Shown: positions 28,120 to 37,134 of the stretch, one piece after another | How the letters are laid out: the number at the start of each line of letters is the position of its first letter | Numbering within the stretch: the stretch's first letter is position 1 | Assembly: GCF_001643015.1 (NCBI RefSeq) | Contig: NZ_CP015622.1 | Span: forward strand, 1,253,358-1,317,357 | Origin: Corynebacterium crudilactis | GTDB taxonomy: Bacteria; Actinomycetota; Actinomycetes; Mycobacteriales; Mycobacteriaceae | Length of the DNA: 64,000 nt | Direction of reading: 5' to 3' | The notes under the pieces: model-generated | Told to the model about the DNA's origin: nothing | The model's database searches: none | Seen by the model: only the letters and a program-made list of their open reading frames with translations | Translations under genes and position numbers: made by a program

Positions 28120-28150
28120 GTCTGGATAAATAAGTCTGGATAAATAAAAC
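28117..28150. repeat. 14-bp tandem repeat at a stop codon
   Basis: AAATAAGTCTGGAT occurs twice in tandem with a partial third copy, spanning the stop codon of the dinucleotide-binding gene. Each copy carries a TAA, so the number of units does not change the protein. Confidence 0.7.
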
Positions 28151-28161
28151 CCGGCCAGATA

Positions 28162-28205
28162 AGAAAAGCAGTCAATCCGCTTGAGGATTGGCTGCTTTTC
28201 TTCGT
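28162..28205 (+). terminator. Strong terminator
   Basis: AGAAAAGCAGTCAATCC (28162-28178) pairs with GGATTGGCTGCTTTTCT (28185-28201) with one G-T pair and a 6-nt loop; the stem itself ends in a T-rich arm. Confidence 0.88.
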
Positions 28206-28256
28206 ATGCACCACGCGTTGTGGCAGGAACACCACAAACTGAGGACAATGGCAGTC

Positions 28257-29333
28257 ATGGCATATCAACCAGCAGACAATCGCTATGACTCAATGATTTA
28301 TCGTAAGGTGGGAAATTCTGGGCTGAAGCTGCCCGTAGTCTCACTTGGACTGTGGCACAACTTCGGTGATGATAAACCGCTGTCCACGCAGCGCAGCATC
28401 ATTCACCGCGCGTTTGATAGGGGAGTAACGCACTTCGATTTGGCCAATAACTATGGTCCACCAGCAGGTTCTGCGGAAACTAATTTTGGAAGAATCTTAA
28501 ACGAGGATCTTAAAGGCCATCGCGATGAGTTGATCATTTCTTCTAAAGCTGGCTGGGATATGTGGCCTGGCCCTTATGGCTTTGGCGGTTCGCGTAAGTA
28601 TCTGATGAGTTCGCTTAATCAGTCTTTGGAGCGTCTAGGCGTGGATTATGTGGATATTTTCTACCATCACCGACCTGATCCAGATACCCCTCTGGAGGAA
28701 ACAATGTATGCGTTGCGTGACATTGTTGCTTCTGGAAAAGCGCTCTACGTGGGAATTTCTTCCTATGGCCCAGAGCTGACTGCTGAGGCTGCGGAGTTTA
28801 TGGCGGAAGAGGGGTGTCCGCTGCTTATTCATCAGCCAAGCTATTCCATTGTGAATCGTTGGGTGGAAGAACCTGGCGATGATGGTGAGTCTTTGCTGCA
28901 GTCGGCCTCGAATAATGGTTTGGGCGTTATTGCCTTTTCGCCGCTTGCGCAAGGGCTGCTCACCGATAAATACCTTGATGGTATTCCGGAGGGCTCCCGT
29001 GCAAGCCAGGGCAAATCTTTGTCCGAGGGCATGTTGAATGTGGACAATATTGATATGGTGCGCAAGCTCAACGATATTGCTCAGGAGCGAGGTCAGACGC
29101 TTGCGCAGATGGCATTGGCGTGGGTATTGCGTGAGCAGGGCGAATACAATGCAGATACCGTGACCAGCGCGTTGATCGGTGCATCATCGGTGGAACAGTT
29201 GGATAACAGCCTTGATGCGTTGAATAATCTAGACTTTAGCGCTGCCGAGTTGACGGCGATCGATGAGATTTCCCATGATGCCGGCATCAATATTTGGGCG
29301 AAGGCCACGGATTCTAAAACTCGGGAAAACTAG
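28257..29333 (+). CDS. Aldo/keto reductase (YghZ-like)
   Basis: A 358-residue NADPH-dependent aldo/keto reductase. The catalytic tetrad is visible as the Asp and Tyr of FDLANNYG, the Lys of ISSKAGWD and the His of FYHHRPD. The long YGPPAGSAE loop and the C-terminal region resemble YghZ/glyceraldehyde-3-phosphate reductases and K+-channel beta subunits. ATG 28257 fits homologues and a GACAAT hexamer 9 nt upstream; ATG 28248 is an alternative. Its end overlaps the convergent lysE by 4 bp. Confidence 0.87.
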   Translation: MAYQPADNRYDSMIYRKVGNSGLKLPVVSLGLWHNFGDDKPLSTQRSIIHRAFDRGVTHFDLANNYGPPAGSAETNFGRILNEDLKGHRDELIISSKAGWDMWPGPYGFGGSRKYLMSSLNQSLERLGVDYVDIFYHHRPDPDTPLEETMYALRDIVASGKALYVGISSYGPELTAEAAEFMAEEGCPLLIHQPSYSIVNRWVEEPGDDGESLLQSASNNGLGVIAFSPLAQGLLTDKYLDGIPEGSRASQGKSLSEGMLNVDNIDMVRKLNDIAQERGQTLAQMALAWVLREQGEYNADTVTSALIGASSVEQLDNSLDALNNLDFSAAELTAIDEISHDAGINIWAKATDSKTREN

Positions 29334-30046
29334 CCCATTGCTATCAGTTTGATCGCCAATGCGGTCAATACGATGGACACACCGACATTGATCCAGCGCC
29401 AGACTTTGGGACTGGACAGCGGGCGCGATAGTGCCGCTGCGCCGTAGCCCACTAAGGGGAACCAGATCAGGCTGGCGCACAATGCGCCAGCTGCGAATAC
29501 CCAGCGGCCTATTTCGCCGTATTGCGCGCCCACGCCGCCGATGAACACGAATGCATCCAAGTAGGCATTCGGGTTGAGCCAGGTTAGTACAATCGCCATG
29601 AACATGGGCTTTACCCACACCCGCTGCTTATCGACGCTTACCTTCAGCGGCACGTGCCTTGTCGCAGTGGTCACCGCCGAACCGGAAGAGCTTCCCATAG
29701 GGGTGGCCTCATTCGCGGTTGGTTCCGTGTTTTCGATAATGGTCACGGGTTCAGTTTTTGCTTTGAAAGCATCCTTGGCAGCAAGGGTAGCGAACCAAAG
29801 CAGGTAGACGATGCCACACCAGCGCAAAATATCGAGCACAATTGGTGCGGCGTCAGAGATAATGCCAACGCCTAGCGTTCCTGCAGCAAAGAGCACGATA
29901 TCGGATAAGAGGCACACGATGATGACAGCCGTGATGCCTTCACGCTTAATTCCTTGTTTAATCACCAGTACATTCTGCGGGCCAATGGCCAGCAATAAAC
30001 TGGCCCCCAAAAGCAGACCTGTCATGAAGATTTCCATGACTCCCAT
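29330..30046 (-). CDS. lysE: L-lysine/L-arginine exporter LysE
   Basis: A 238-residue exporter close to C. glutamicum LysE, the founding member of its transporter family. It has five to six hydrophobic helices, an N-terminal LLLGASLLLAIGPQNVLVIKQG, a hydrophilic mid-loop (about 95-135) that differs from C. glutamicum, and the conserved WLNPNAYLDAFVFIGGVG (about 159-176). It protects the cell from excess basic amino acids. It is divergent from its activator gene lysG across 61 bp. Confidence 0.96.
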   Translation of the reverse strand: MGVMEIFMTGLLLGASLLLAIGPQNVLVIKQGIKREGITAVIIVCLLSDIVLFAAGTLGVGIISDAAPIVLDILRWCGIVYLLWFATLAAKDAFKAKTEPVTIIENTEPTANEATPMGSSSGSAVTTATRHVPLKVSVDKQRVWVKPMFMAIVLTWLNPNAYLDAFVFIGGVGAQYGEIGRWVFAAGALCASLIWFPLVGYGAAALSRPLSSPKVWRWINVGVSIVLTALAIKLIAMG

Positions 30047-30107
30047 CGTGATGGATGAGAGTACTTAAGTAAAATGATTGGTTCTTAACATGGTTTAATA
30101 TAGCTTC
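30047..30107. promoter_or_regulatory. lysE-lysG divergent control region
   Basis: A 61-bp AT-rich spacer between the divergent genes. lysG has a TAATAT -10 box (30096-30101) 6 nt before its ATG, so it is probably leaderless. CTTAAG (30064-30069) is a palindromic core typical of a LysR-type site. LysG in C. glutamicum activates lysE from this spacer with lysine, arginine or histidine as co-inducer. Confidence 0.65.
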
Positions 30108-30980
30108 ATGAACCCTCTTCACCTGGAAACTTTGCTCTCTATCATTGATGAAGGCAGCTTTGAAGGCGCCTCGCTAGCGCTCTCTATTTCACCTTCGGCA
30201 GTAAGTCAGCGTGTCAAAGCGCTGGAACATTCTGTGGGCCGCGTCTTGGTGTCTCGCACACAACCGGCACGAGCCACGGAAGCTGGGGAGGTGTTGGTGC
30301 AAGCAGCGCGAAAGATGGCGTTGCTTCAGGCAGAAACTCGCGCGCAACTATCTGGGCGGCTTGCGGAAATTCCTCTGACAATCGCTATTAATGCTGATTC
30401 ATTATCAACCTGGTTCCCGCCAGTTTTTGCAGAGGTTGCATCATGGGGTGGCGCAACATTATCGCTTCGATTAGAAGATGAAGCCCATACATTATCGCTG
30501 TTGCGCCGAGGTGATGTGCTGGGAGCAGTGACTCGTGAGGCCAATCCAGTGGCTGGTTGTGAAGTAATTGAGCTTGGCACCATGCACCATTTGGCGGTGG
30601 CTACACCTGCATTGCGCGATGCCTATCTAGTGGATGGCGCCCTTGATTGGGTGGCTATGCCGGTGCTGCGCTTTGGGCCTAAAGATGTCTTGCAGGATGG
30701 TGATCTCATCGGCCGGGTAGCTGAGCCCGTGGGCAGACGTAGAGTCTCAATTGTGCCTTCTGCAGAAGGTTTCGGGGAGGCAATCCGCCGGGGCCTTGGG
30801 TGGGGTCTATTGCCTGAAGCTCAAGTTGCGCCAATGTTGGCAGCTGGGGATGTTGTGATCCTGGATGATGGGCCGATTGAAACACCACTTTTTTGGCAAC
30901 GTTGGCGCCTGGAGTCGAGGTCTCTCGCTAGACTCACAGACGCTGTCGTTGAAGCAGCAATTGAGGGATTGCGTCCTTAG
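30108..30980 (+). CDS. lysG: LysR-type activator of lysE
   Basis: A 290-residue LTTR of the ArgP/IciA subgroup. The N-terminal HTH covers about residues 1-60 (HLETLLSIIDEGSFEGASLALSISPSAVSQRVKALE), followed by the effector domain. Position and divergence from lysE identify it as LysG, which activates lysE when basic amino acids accumulate. It ends immediately before the convergent GST gene. Confidence 0.94.
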   Translation: MNPLHLETLLSIIDEGSFEGASLALSISPSAVSQRVKALEHSVGRVLVSRTQPARATEAGEVLVQAARKMALLQAETRAQLSGRLAEIPLTIAINADSLSTWFPPVFAEVASWGGATLSLRLEDEAHTLSLLRRGDVLGAVTREANPVAGCEVIELGTMHHLAVATPALRDAYLVDGALDWVAMPVLRFGPKDVLQDGDLIGRVAEPVGRRRVSIVPSAEGFGEAIRRGLGWGLLPEAQVAPMLAAGDVVILDDGPIETPLFWQRWRLESRSLARLTDAVVEAAIEGLRP

Positions 30981-32060
30981 TTACTGCTGAAATACCTCTG
31001 GGTTTTTCACTTCTTCACCTGCTGGAATTGGTCCTGGGAGGGTGACGCCATCTTTGAATGGGGATCCACCGAGCTTTTCACGACCATGAGGTGTGGCGAA
31101 ACCGGAAAGGTCTGGTCCAACAGGCACGATCTGGGTGGGGTTTACCTCTGCATGAGTGATGTAATAGTGCTGCTTGATCTCAGTGAAATCAGTGGTATCG
31201 CCAAAGCCTGGGGTTTGGAAAAGATCCCTTAGGTAGCCCCAAAGGTTCGGCATTTCCGTAATCTTGTTGCGTCCACATTTAAAGTGTCCGTGATAAACGG
31301 CATCGAAACGCACCAAAGTGGGGTAGAGGCGGATATCCGCCTCGGTGATGTGATCCCCCATGAGGTAACGGCGCGTCGATAAGCGTTCTTCTAGCCAGTC
31401 TAATGCGACCCAAAGTCGCTCGTAGGCCTCGTTGTGTGCCTCCTGACTACCGGCAAAGCCGGTCCGGTAAACGCCATTGTTTACCTCGGTGAAAATACGC
31501 TTCATCACCGGAGCCATTTCTTCACGAAGCTCCTCCGGATAAAGTTCTGGGGCACCTTCGCGGTGGTATTTCTTCCATTCCAGATTGAAGTCTACCGTGA
31601 TGGATGGGTAATCATTGGTGACCACCTTCTTGGAAGATTCCTCTACAAGCGCGGGGACGGTAATTCCGCGAGGGTAGTTAGGGAAGCGATTGAAATAAGC
31701 ATCCTGGAGACGCGGGATCTGCAGTACTGGATCCAAGTGATTCGGATCAAGATCGAAAGTCCAGGAACGAATATCGTGAGTTGGACCGGTCAATCCTAGA
31801 GAAATCACGTTTTCTAGACCAAGTAGACGGCGTGTAATAACAGTGCGATGTGCCCATGGGCATGCACGTGCTGCAACAAGGCGGTAACGGTCGGCTTCAA
31901 CTGGCCAGTAGAAAGTGCCGTCTTCCTGCGCAATCGGGGCGGATCCTTCTGGAACATCGGAGACGATGCGGTCGGTGATGTAGTTGGTATCGCGGACGAA
32001 TTCTCCGTCCGAAGAGGCGTTTTGTGGGGCTCCAACCCAATCTGAGGAAGTGTTTGTCAT
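30981..32060 (-). CDS. Glutathionyl-hydroquinone-reductase-like GST (omega/Xi class)
   Basis: A 359-residue protein of the YqjG/ECM4 class. The thioredoxin-fold active site is ACPWAHR with Cys67, and the C-terminal helical domain has EADIRLYPTLVRFD. In glutathione-using bacteria these enzymes reduce glutathionyl-hydroquinones. Corynebacteria use mycothiol, so the thiol partner is probably mycothiol, which is an inference. ATG 32060 after AGAGGACACATC is preferred over the TTG- or ATG-like upstream codon at 32078. Confidence 0.82.
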   Translation of the reverse strand: MTNTSSDWVGAPQNASSDGEFVRDTNYITDRIVSDVPEGSAPIAQEDGTFYWPVEADRYRLVAARACPWAHRTVITRRLLGLENVISLGLTGPTHDIRSWTFDLDPNHLDPVLQIPRLQDAYFNRFPNYPRGITVPALVEESSKKVVTNDYPSITVDFNLEWKKYHREGAPELYPEELREEMAPVMKRIFTEVNNGVYRTGFAGSQEAHNEAYERLWVALDWLEERLSTRRYLMGDHITEADIRLYPTLVRFDAVYHGHFKCGRNKITEMPNLWGYLRDLFQTPGFGDTTDFTEIKQHYYITHAEVNPTQIVPVGPDLSGFATPHGREKLGGSPFKDGVTLPGPIPAGEEVKNPEVFQQ

Positions 32061-32195
32061 GGCGATGTGTCCTCTCAAGGAAATTTAGATGATACATCAA
32101 CAATATTATGGAATGTGTGAAAAATCAATGAGGGAACAGCTGTTCGGGGTTATGTTGGGGCGCTCGCGTAGGTGTTGCTAAGGTTTGAGATCATC

Positions 32196-32933
32196 ATGGC
32201 TCGATCACAAACTAACTCAACTAACCGCAGGTCAGCGAAGAAAATTAAAAGCACCATTTCCGGAATTATCACAATTATTGTGGCTGTTATCGTAGTCGTC
32301 ACAATTGTGCTGGACTGGTATGACGATCGATTTTCAACCTCACCTACAGAGCATTCCACAGCTGCTGAATACCGAGAACTCTTAAACGGTCTCGATCAGA
32401 AAGGCCGTGCTCCTAAAACTGCATACGATAGAGAGAAGTTTGGCTCGGCGTGGACCGACGATGTCACAGTCGAATTCGGCAAAAACGGGTGCGATACCCG
32501 CAATGACATTCTGCAGCGCGATCTTGTGAATTATGAATTCCGCGAAAGCGACAAGCAATGCCTCATTGGCACTGGCACGCTCTATGATCCATTTTCTGGC
32601 GAAACGATTGCATTTGCGCGGGGTGAACGATCCAGCGAAGTGCAAATCGATCACATTGTTCCCCTGAAAGATGCATGGGTCAAAGGTGCATGGCGCTGGA
32701 GTGATCAAAAGCGAAAAGATTTCGCCAATGATCCCGATAATCTTTTAGCAGTAAAAGGCTCACTGAACCAGCAAAAGGGAGCAAGCGATGCAGCTACTTG
32801 GCTGCCACCGAATGACGCGTTCAGATGTGATTACGCAAAGAAAATCATCACCATCAAAGATCGCTATAAAGTGTCGGTCACCAAAGCAGAAGCTACTGCG
32901 CTACATGAGCAACTAGACACCTGCCCTGCATAA
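32196..32933 (+). CDS. Membrane-anchored HNH-type (DUF1524-like) nuclease
   Basis: A 245-residue protein with a basic N-terminus, one transmembrane helix (about 20-40) and an extracytoplasmic domain. That domain has EVQIDHIVPLKDAW (148-161) with His153, and Asn182 and Asn191 in NDPDNLLAV...SLNQQKG. This is the beta-beta-alpha metal nuclease core seen in DUF1524 and in secreted corynebacterial and mycobacterial nucleases. Two cysteines (about 99 and 122) may form a disulfide. Role: probably extracellular DNA or RNA degradation. ATG 32196 fits the signal anchor. Confidence 0.8.
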   Translation: MARSQTNSTNRRSAKKIKSTISGIITIIVAVIVVVTIVLDWYDDRFSTSPTEHSTAAEYRELLNGLDQKGRAPKTAYDREKFGSAWTDDVTVEFGKNGCDTRNDILQRDLVNYEFRESDKQCLIGTGTLYDPFSGETIAFARGERSSEVQIDHIVPLKDAWVKGAWRWSDQKRKDFANDPDNLLAVKGSLNQQKGASDAATWLPPNDAFRCDYAKKIITIKDRYKVSVTKAEATALHEQLDTCPA

Positions 32934-33007
32934 CAGTCAGATAAGCATTTAGGGCGCGCCGAAGATATATCCACCTTGTGGCACTTAATTCGCATATTCT
33001 GGGGCAC

Positions 33008-34066
33008 ATGACTGACAACTCGCGAAATTCAAATCAGAATTATGAGCAACCGGACTTGAGCGATCTCGATGATGATTCAGCCATCCCAACCTATAAGGGA
33101 ACATCACCATCCGCGAATTCCGCCAATGCGTCAGAACGCCTCGGTAATTTGTACGATCGCTCCGGCAGAGCTGCACCACAAAATATTCCTGCCGGAAATC
33201 CTGTAGCCTCTGCCTCTGAAGCTACTGAAACTACCGCTTTTGAACGGCCAGATAACCAGGCAACCAAGCCTGCATTTACAGAAGCGCCAACCACTGTAAA
33301 TGGGGTAGCTCAGAAGCATGAGGGATCTTTAGCTTCTGATGCACCAACCTCCTATGTGCAGGCGCAGCCAGCTCCACCTACTGAGGTCACCCGCCAGTTG
33401 AACCGACCAGAAGAGCCTGTTCAACCACCGCAGCCTGTTTATTCTGAGCCGTATACTGACTCTGATTTTGCGCCAGCCGGTGCTGCTGCAGCTGCGGCAG
33501 TCGCTCCCGTGGAACAGCCTATATTTGCTGAACAACCTCAGATTATCGAAGACACCCGACGCGGCACCTTAGATTTTGGTTTGCTCATTATCCGCGCTGT
33601 CATTGGTGTGTACCTCATTGTTCGAGGAGTATTTACTTTCTTCACCCTCGGCGGCTCTACCGGTCTTACAGGGCTAGAAGCTGAGTTTGCTGGATATCAG
33701 TGGCCAGAAATTCTGGCAATCTTGTTGCCCTCCATTGAACTTGCAGCTGGCGTATTCCTCTTGCTCGGTTTGATGACACCTGTGGCAGCTGCAGTGGCGA
33801 TGGTAGCTACCTCATTTACCACCCTGCACCAGGTGAATACTCATGAAGGTGGCTGGGGTCAGCTTAGCGAACCACTGATGCTGGCACTGATCCTCACCCT
33901 TGTTGTAGTCGGATTGCAGTTCACCGGACCGGGCAAGATTTCCCTTGATTCTGGTCGCGGTTGGGCAAAGCGTCCATTGGTGAGCTCCTGGATCTTTGTG
34001 ATCTTGGGAATCGCCGGCGCAGTTTTGCTGTGGTGGTTTGGAGCAGCAGTTAATCCAATCGCCTAA
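33008..34066 (+). CDS. DoxX-family membrane protein with a long disordered N-terminus
   Basis: A 352-residue protein. The first 175 residues are hydrophilic and rich in Pro, Ala, Glu and Thr with no predicted fold. The C-terminal half is a four-helix DoxX domain (from GLLIIRAVIGVYLIVRGVF to the final VILGIAGAVLLWWFG). DoxX proteins are linked to redox or thiol stress in mycobacteria; the role here is unknown. A TATTCT -10 box (32995-33000) 7 nt before ATG 33008 implies a leaderless mRNA. Confidence 0.82.
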   Translation: MTDNSRNSNQNYEQPDLSDLDDDSAIPTYKGTSPSANSANASERLGNLYDRSGRAAPQNIPAGNPVASASEATETTAFERPDNQATKPAFTEAPTTVNGVAQKHEGSLASDAPTSYVQAQPAPPTEVTRQLNRPEEPVQPPQPVYSEPYTDSDFAPAGAAAAAAVAPVEQPIFAEQPQIIEDTRRGTLDFGLLIIRAVIGVYLIVRGVFTFFTLGGSTGLTGLEAEFAGYQWPEILAILLPSIELAAGVFLLLGLMTPVAAAVAMVATSFTTLHQVNTHEGGWGQLSEPLMLALILTLVVVGLQFTGPGKISLDSGRGWAKRPLVSSWIFVILGIAGAVLLWWFGAAVNPIA

Positions 34067-34090
34067 AAGCTAATGTGGTGAGAAAATATG

Positions 34091-34115
34091 ATGACCCTCT
34101 TGTAGGGTCATTTTT
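34091..34115 (+). terminator. Terminator after doxX-like gene
   Basis: ATGACCCT (34091-34098) pairs with AGGGTCAT (34104-34111), followed by TTTTC. Confidence 0.85.
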
Positions 34116-34195
34116 CATTTCAGAGCATGTATGGAGTTCTGCACCCGTTTTAGTTCTCAATGAGTTTTGCATGGATGAGGTCTTGAAAACCGCTG

Positions 34196-34222
34196 AGAAT
34201 CGATTCTAGGGGAGCACTTTTC
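34196..34222 (+). repeat. Composite repeat, conserved box (copy 2)
   Basis: AGAATCGATTCTAGGGGAGC followed by ACTTTTC. It contains a perfect 12-bp palindrome AGAATCGATTCT and matches the box at 12500-12536. The hairpin part begins 27 bp downstream. Confidence 0.6.
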
Positions 34223-34248
34223 TGGGGTGTGGGTGAGATTTTTTATCG

Positions 34249-34379
34249 GACCAAACCAGAGTGCCCACGGCAAGCTAAAACATATCCGTGGGCATTTGTG
34301 GCTGGTTTCAAGACAGAGAAACCAGCCACAGATGCCCATATCTTGGAAAATATAGCTCCCTGGGCACTCTGGTTTGGTC
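34249..34379. repeat. Composite repeat, 131-bp nested inverted repeat (family A)
   Basis: Outer arms GACCAAACCAGAGTGCCCA (34249-34267) and TGGGCACTCTGGTTTGGTC (34361-34379) are perfectly complementary over 19 bp. Inner arms TGTGGCTGGTTT (34297-34308) and AAACCAGCCACA (34319-34330) match perfectly over 12 bp. A competing local hairpin pairs GTGCCCACGG (34261-34270) with CCGTGGGCAT (34286-34295). It amounts to two family-A units in head-to-head orientation. It lies between the convergent doxX-like and ilvD genes. Confidence 0.85.
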
Positions 34380-34420
34380 TGTTTCTTAGCGCTCGGAGTG
34401 GCACTCGTTCAAGCCAAATA

Positions 34421-34460
34421 AAAAGCACCGGCGCCCTAAAAATAGGGAACCGGTGCTTAA
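34421..34460 (-). terminator. ilvD terminator
   Basis: AAGCACCGG (34423-34431) pairs with CCGGTGCTT (34450-34458) with an inner CCCTA/TAGGG stem. On the minus strand the stem is followed by TTTTATTT. Confidence 0.85.
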
Positions 34461-34473
34461 AACATCCTAGAGA

Positions 34474-36315
34474 TTAGTCGACTTGACGGACTGCACCCTT
34501 ATCTGCGGAAGTAGCGAGCTTTGCGTAAGCGCGAAGTGCAGTGGTGACAACACGATTACGGTTAGCTGGCTGCCAAGGCTTTTCGGAAGCATCCATTGCC
34601 TCACGGCGACGCTGGAGTTCTTCATCGGAAACCTCAACCTCGAGGGTGCGGTTGTGCACATCGATGGTCACGATGTCGCCGTCCTCGATCAGGCCGATTG
34701 CTCCACCGTGTGCTGCTTCAGGGGAGACGTGGCCGATGGACAGTCCTGAGGAACCGCCGGAGAAACGACCATCGGTGATCAGCGCGCACTTCTTGCCCAG
34801 GCCGGATCCCTTGAGGAATGCGGTTGGGTGAAGCATTTCCTGCATACCTGGGCCACCTGATGGACCTTCGTAGCGGACGACAAGAACTTCGCCAGCCTGG
34901 ATGGTCTTGGTCAGGATGACAGAAACTGCCTCTTCCTGACTTTCGACAACGCGTGCTGGTCCGGAGAAGTGCCACAGCTCTTCTTCGATACCAGCAGCCT
35001 TGATCACTGCGCCATCTGGAGAGATGTTGCCACGAAGAACCGCGAGTCCACCATCAACGGTGTACGCGTGCTCGATGTCGCGGATGCAGCCCTTTGCAGC
35101 GTCAGTATCTAGCTCGTCCCAGCGGTTCTCGGTGGAGAATGCTTCGGTGGTGCGGATACCACCTGGTGCTGCGTGGAAGAGTTTGCTTGCTTCTTCAGAG
35201 GTCTTGCCGGAGCGGATATCCCACTCATCAAGCCAGCCATCAAGGTCGGTGGAGTGGACTGAGTGGACATCCTTGTTCAGCAATCCACCGCGGTTGAGCT
35301 CACCGAGCAGTGCGGGAATGCCACCGGCGCGGTGGACATCTTCCATGTGGTAATCGGAGTTTGGTGACACCTTGGACAGGCAAGGCACACGCCTGGAAAG
35401 CTCATCGATATCAGTGAGATCGAAGTCTACGTCACCTTCCTGCGCAGCCGCGAGGATATGCAGGATGGTATTCGTGGATCCGCCCATGGCCATATCTAAT
35501 GCCATCGAGTTTTCGAAAGCCTTCTTGGTGGCAATGTTGCGTGGCAAAGCTGATTCGTCTTCTTCACCGTAGTAACGACGGCACAGCTCGACAACGGTTT
35601 CGCCGGCCTTCTCGAAGAGCTCGCGACGAGCAACGTGAGTTGCCAAGGTAGAGCCATTGCCGGGGAGAGAAAGTCCCAGTGCTTCAGTCAGGCAGTTCAT
35701 GGAGTTCGCGGTGAACATGCCAGAGCAAGAACCACAGGTTGGGCAGGCAGCTGCTTCAACAGCTGCGAGGCCTTCATCATCGACTGCATCGTTTGCGGAT
35801 GCGGAGATCGCGGTGATCAGGTCGGTTGGTGCGTGTGCAACGCCATCAACAACAACGGCCTTGCCGGCTTCCATTGGTCCACCGGAGACAAAGACAACTG
35901 GGATGTTCAAACGCATTGCGGCGTTGAGCATACCTGGGGTGATCTTGTCACAGTTGGAGATACAGACCATGGCGTCAGCGGTGTGGGCATTAACCATGTA
36001 TTCGACAGAGTCGGCGATGATTTCACGGGAAGGCAGGGAGTACAGCATGCCGCCGTGCCCCATGGCGATGCCGTCATCGACAGCGATGGTGTTGAATTCT
36101 TTGGGAACGCCACCAGCCTTGCGCACTGCATCCGCAACAATGTCGCCGACGTTCTTGAGGTGAACGTGTCCGGGCACGAATTGGGTGTAGGAGTTCACAA
36201 TGGCAACGATTGGCTTGCCAAATTCGTTTTCCTTGGTGCCGGTTGCGCGCCATAGTGCGCGGGCTCCAGCTGCATTGCGGCCGACGGTGGTGACTTTTGA
36301 ACGAAGTGGGATCAT
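34474..36315 (-). CDS. ilvD: Dihydroxy-acid dehydratase
   Basis: A 613-residue IlvD that dehydrates dihydroxy acids in valine, leucine and isoleucine synthesis. The Fe-S cluster cysteines are in [12 protein letters not shown] (about 122-133) and [11 protein letters not shown] (about 192-202), and the magnesium Asp is in VDDGIAMGH. Length and motifs are complete. It is not part of the ilvBNC operon, which lies 2.8 kb downstream on the other strand, with mscCG and a PH-like gene between them. Confidence 0.96.
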   Translation of the reverse strand: MIPLRSKVTTVGRNAAGARALWRATGTKENEFGKPIVAIVNSYTQFVPGHVHLKNVGDIVADAVRKAGGVPKEFNTIAVDDGIAMGHGGMLYSLPSREIIADSVEYMVNAHTADAMVCISNCDKITPGMLNAAMRLNIPVVFVSGGPMEAGKAVVVDGVAHAPTDLITAISASANDAVDDEGLAAVEAAACPTCGSCSGMFTANSMNCLTEALGLSLPGNGSTLATHVARRELFEKAGETVVELCRRYYGEEDESALPRNIATKKAFENSMALDMAMGGSTNTILHILAAAQEGDVDFDLTDIDELSRRVPCLSKVSPNSDYHMEDVHRAGGIPALLGELNRGGLLNKDVHSVHSTDLDGWLDEWDIRSGKTSEEASKLFHAAPGGIRTTEAFSTENRWDELDTDAAKGCIRDIEHAYTVDGGLAVLRGNISPDGAVIKAAGIEEELWHFSGPARVVESQEEAVSVILTKTIQAGEVLVVRYEGPSGGPGMQEMLHPTAFLKGSGLGKKCALITDGRFSGGSSGLSIGHVSPEAAHGGAIGLIEDGDIVTIDVHNRTLEVEVSDEELQRRREAMDASEKPWQPANRNRVVTTALRAYAKLATSADKGAVRQVD

Positions 36316-36445
36316 GATGCGCTTTTCAAATCTGCTCTAAAGAGCGACGGATGGATGTCAAGAATCAACGGCACTTTTAAAAACTTGGGTGAGTTTTTAC
36401 TCGTGCGGAGATGTGGACCTTTGGTTCGGACAACTATTTTAAACT

Positions 36446-37087
36446 TTAGTGCTGTGACGCGGGGTTATCACGATGTGAGGATTCAGACGCGACTTGTTGT
36501 GCCTCTTGAGATACAACACTAGGGGTAGGTGCTGTATTCCCAGAGTCTTGAGAATTCTCATCGAAGTTCAACTGGACTGGTTTACCCAGAGCCTTTTGGC
36601 GCTCCAAGTATTCTTCCTTGGTCATCATTACGGAGTAGCCATCTTCCTTCACAACAACAACTTTGCCGTCGGCAGCCTCATGGCTTGCTGTGATCGCATC
36701 TGGGATGCGGCCGTAGGAAGCTTTGTCAAGGCGTGGAAGTGAGTTAAAAGTAACGCCTGGAAGGGTGATTTCTTCATCCGAAATGGTGCGGGCAAAAGTG
36801 CGAGCACCTTTAAAACCGATTCCGGCGAGTTCTTCCCAGGCGACAAACTTTTTACCTCTGAATGCGTATTGTGCAGCGATGCCATGTTCATCAACCACTG
36901 TGGATGATTTAAGAACCCAGTAGATGAAGATGATAGGGAAAGCGAGCAGCCAAAACAGATACTGTGGTGCAGCCCCGATGACCAACAATGAGATCAGTCC
37001 AAGGATGATTGCCCCCAAGATGTGGGTGCGTTCTGGGTGAAATTTTTCTGAAAGCTCCACTGATGCCTTTTTTGCGTCTGAACTCAT
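36446..37087 (-). CDS. Membrane protein with bacterial PH-like domain
   Basis: A 213-residue protein with two hydrophobic helices near the N-terminus (about 20-60) and a PH-like beta-barrel (about 65-135; VDEHGIAAQYAFRGKKFVAWEELAGIGF). A charged C-terminal tail of 70 residues follows. This architecture matches DUF2581-type low-molecular-weight antigen Cfp6 relatives of actinobacteria; the function is unknown. ATG 37087 has a TACTAT hexamer 8 nt upstream and is likely leaderless; the TTG 9 nt further upstream is less likely. Confidence 0.75.
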   Translation of the reverse strand: MSSDAKKASVELSEKFHPERTHILGAIILGLISLLVIGAAPQYLFWLLAFPIIFIYWVLKSSTVVDEHGIAAQYAFRGKKFVAWEELAGIGFKGARTFARTISDEEITLPGVTFNSLPRLDKASYGRIPDAITASHEAADGKVVVVKEDGYSVMMTKEEYLERQKALGKPVQLNFDENSQDSGNTAPTPSVVSQEAQQVASESSHRDNPASQH

Positions 37088-37134
37088 AGTTTCCAATAGT
37101 AGTAAAGAAATGGGACCCGTCTGTAATCAGTGTC

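Noticed and set aside
34249..34379. Ordinary terminator for the doxX-like gene or ilvD
   Set aside because: Both genes already have their own terminators at 34091-34115 and 34421-34460, and this structure lacks T runs at its ends.
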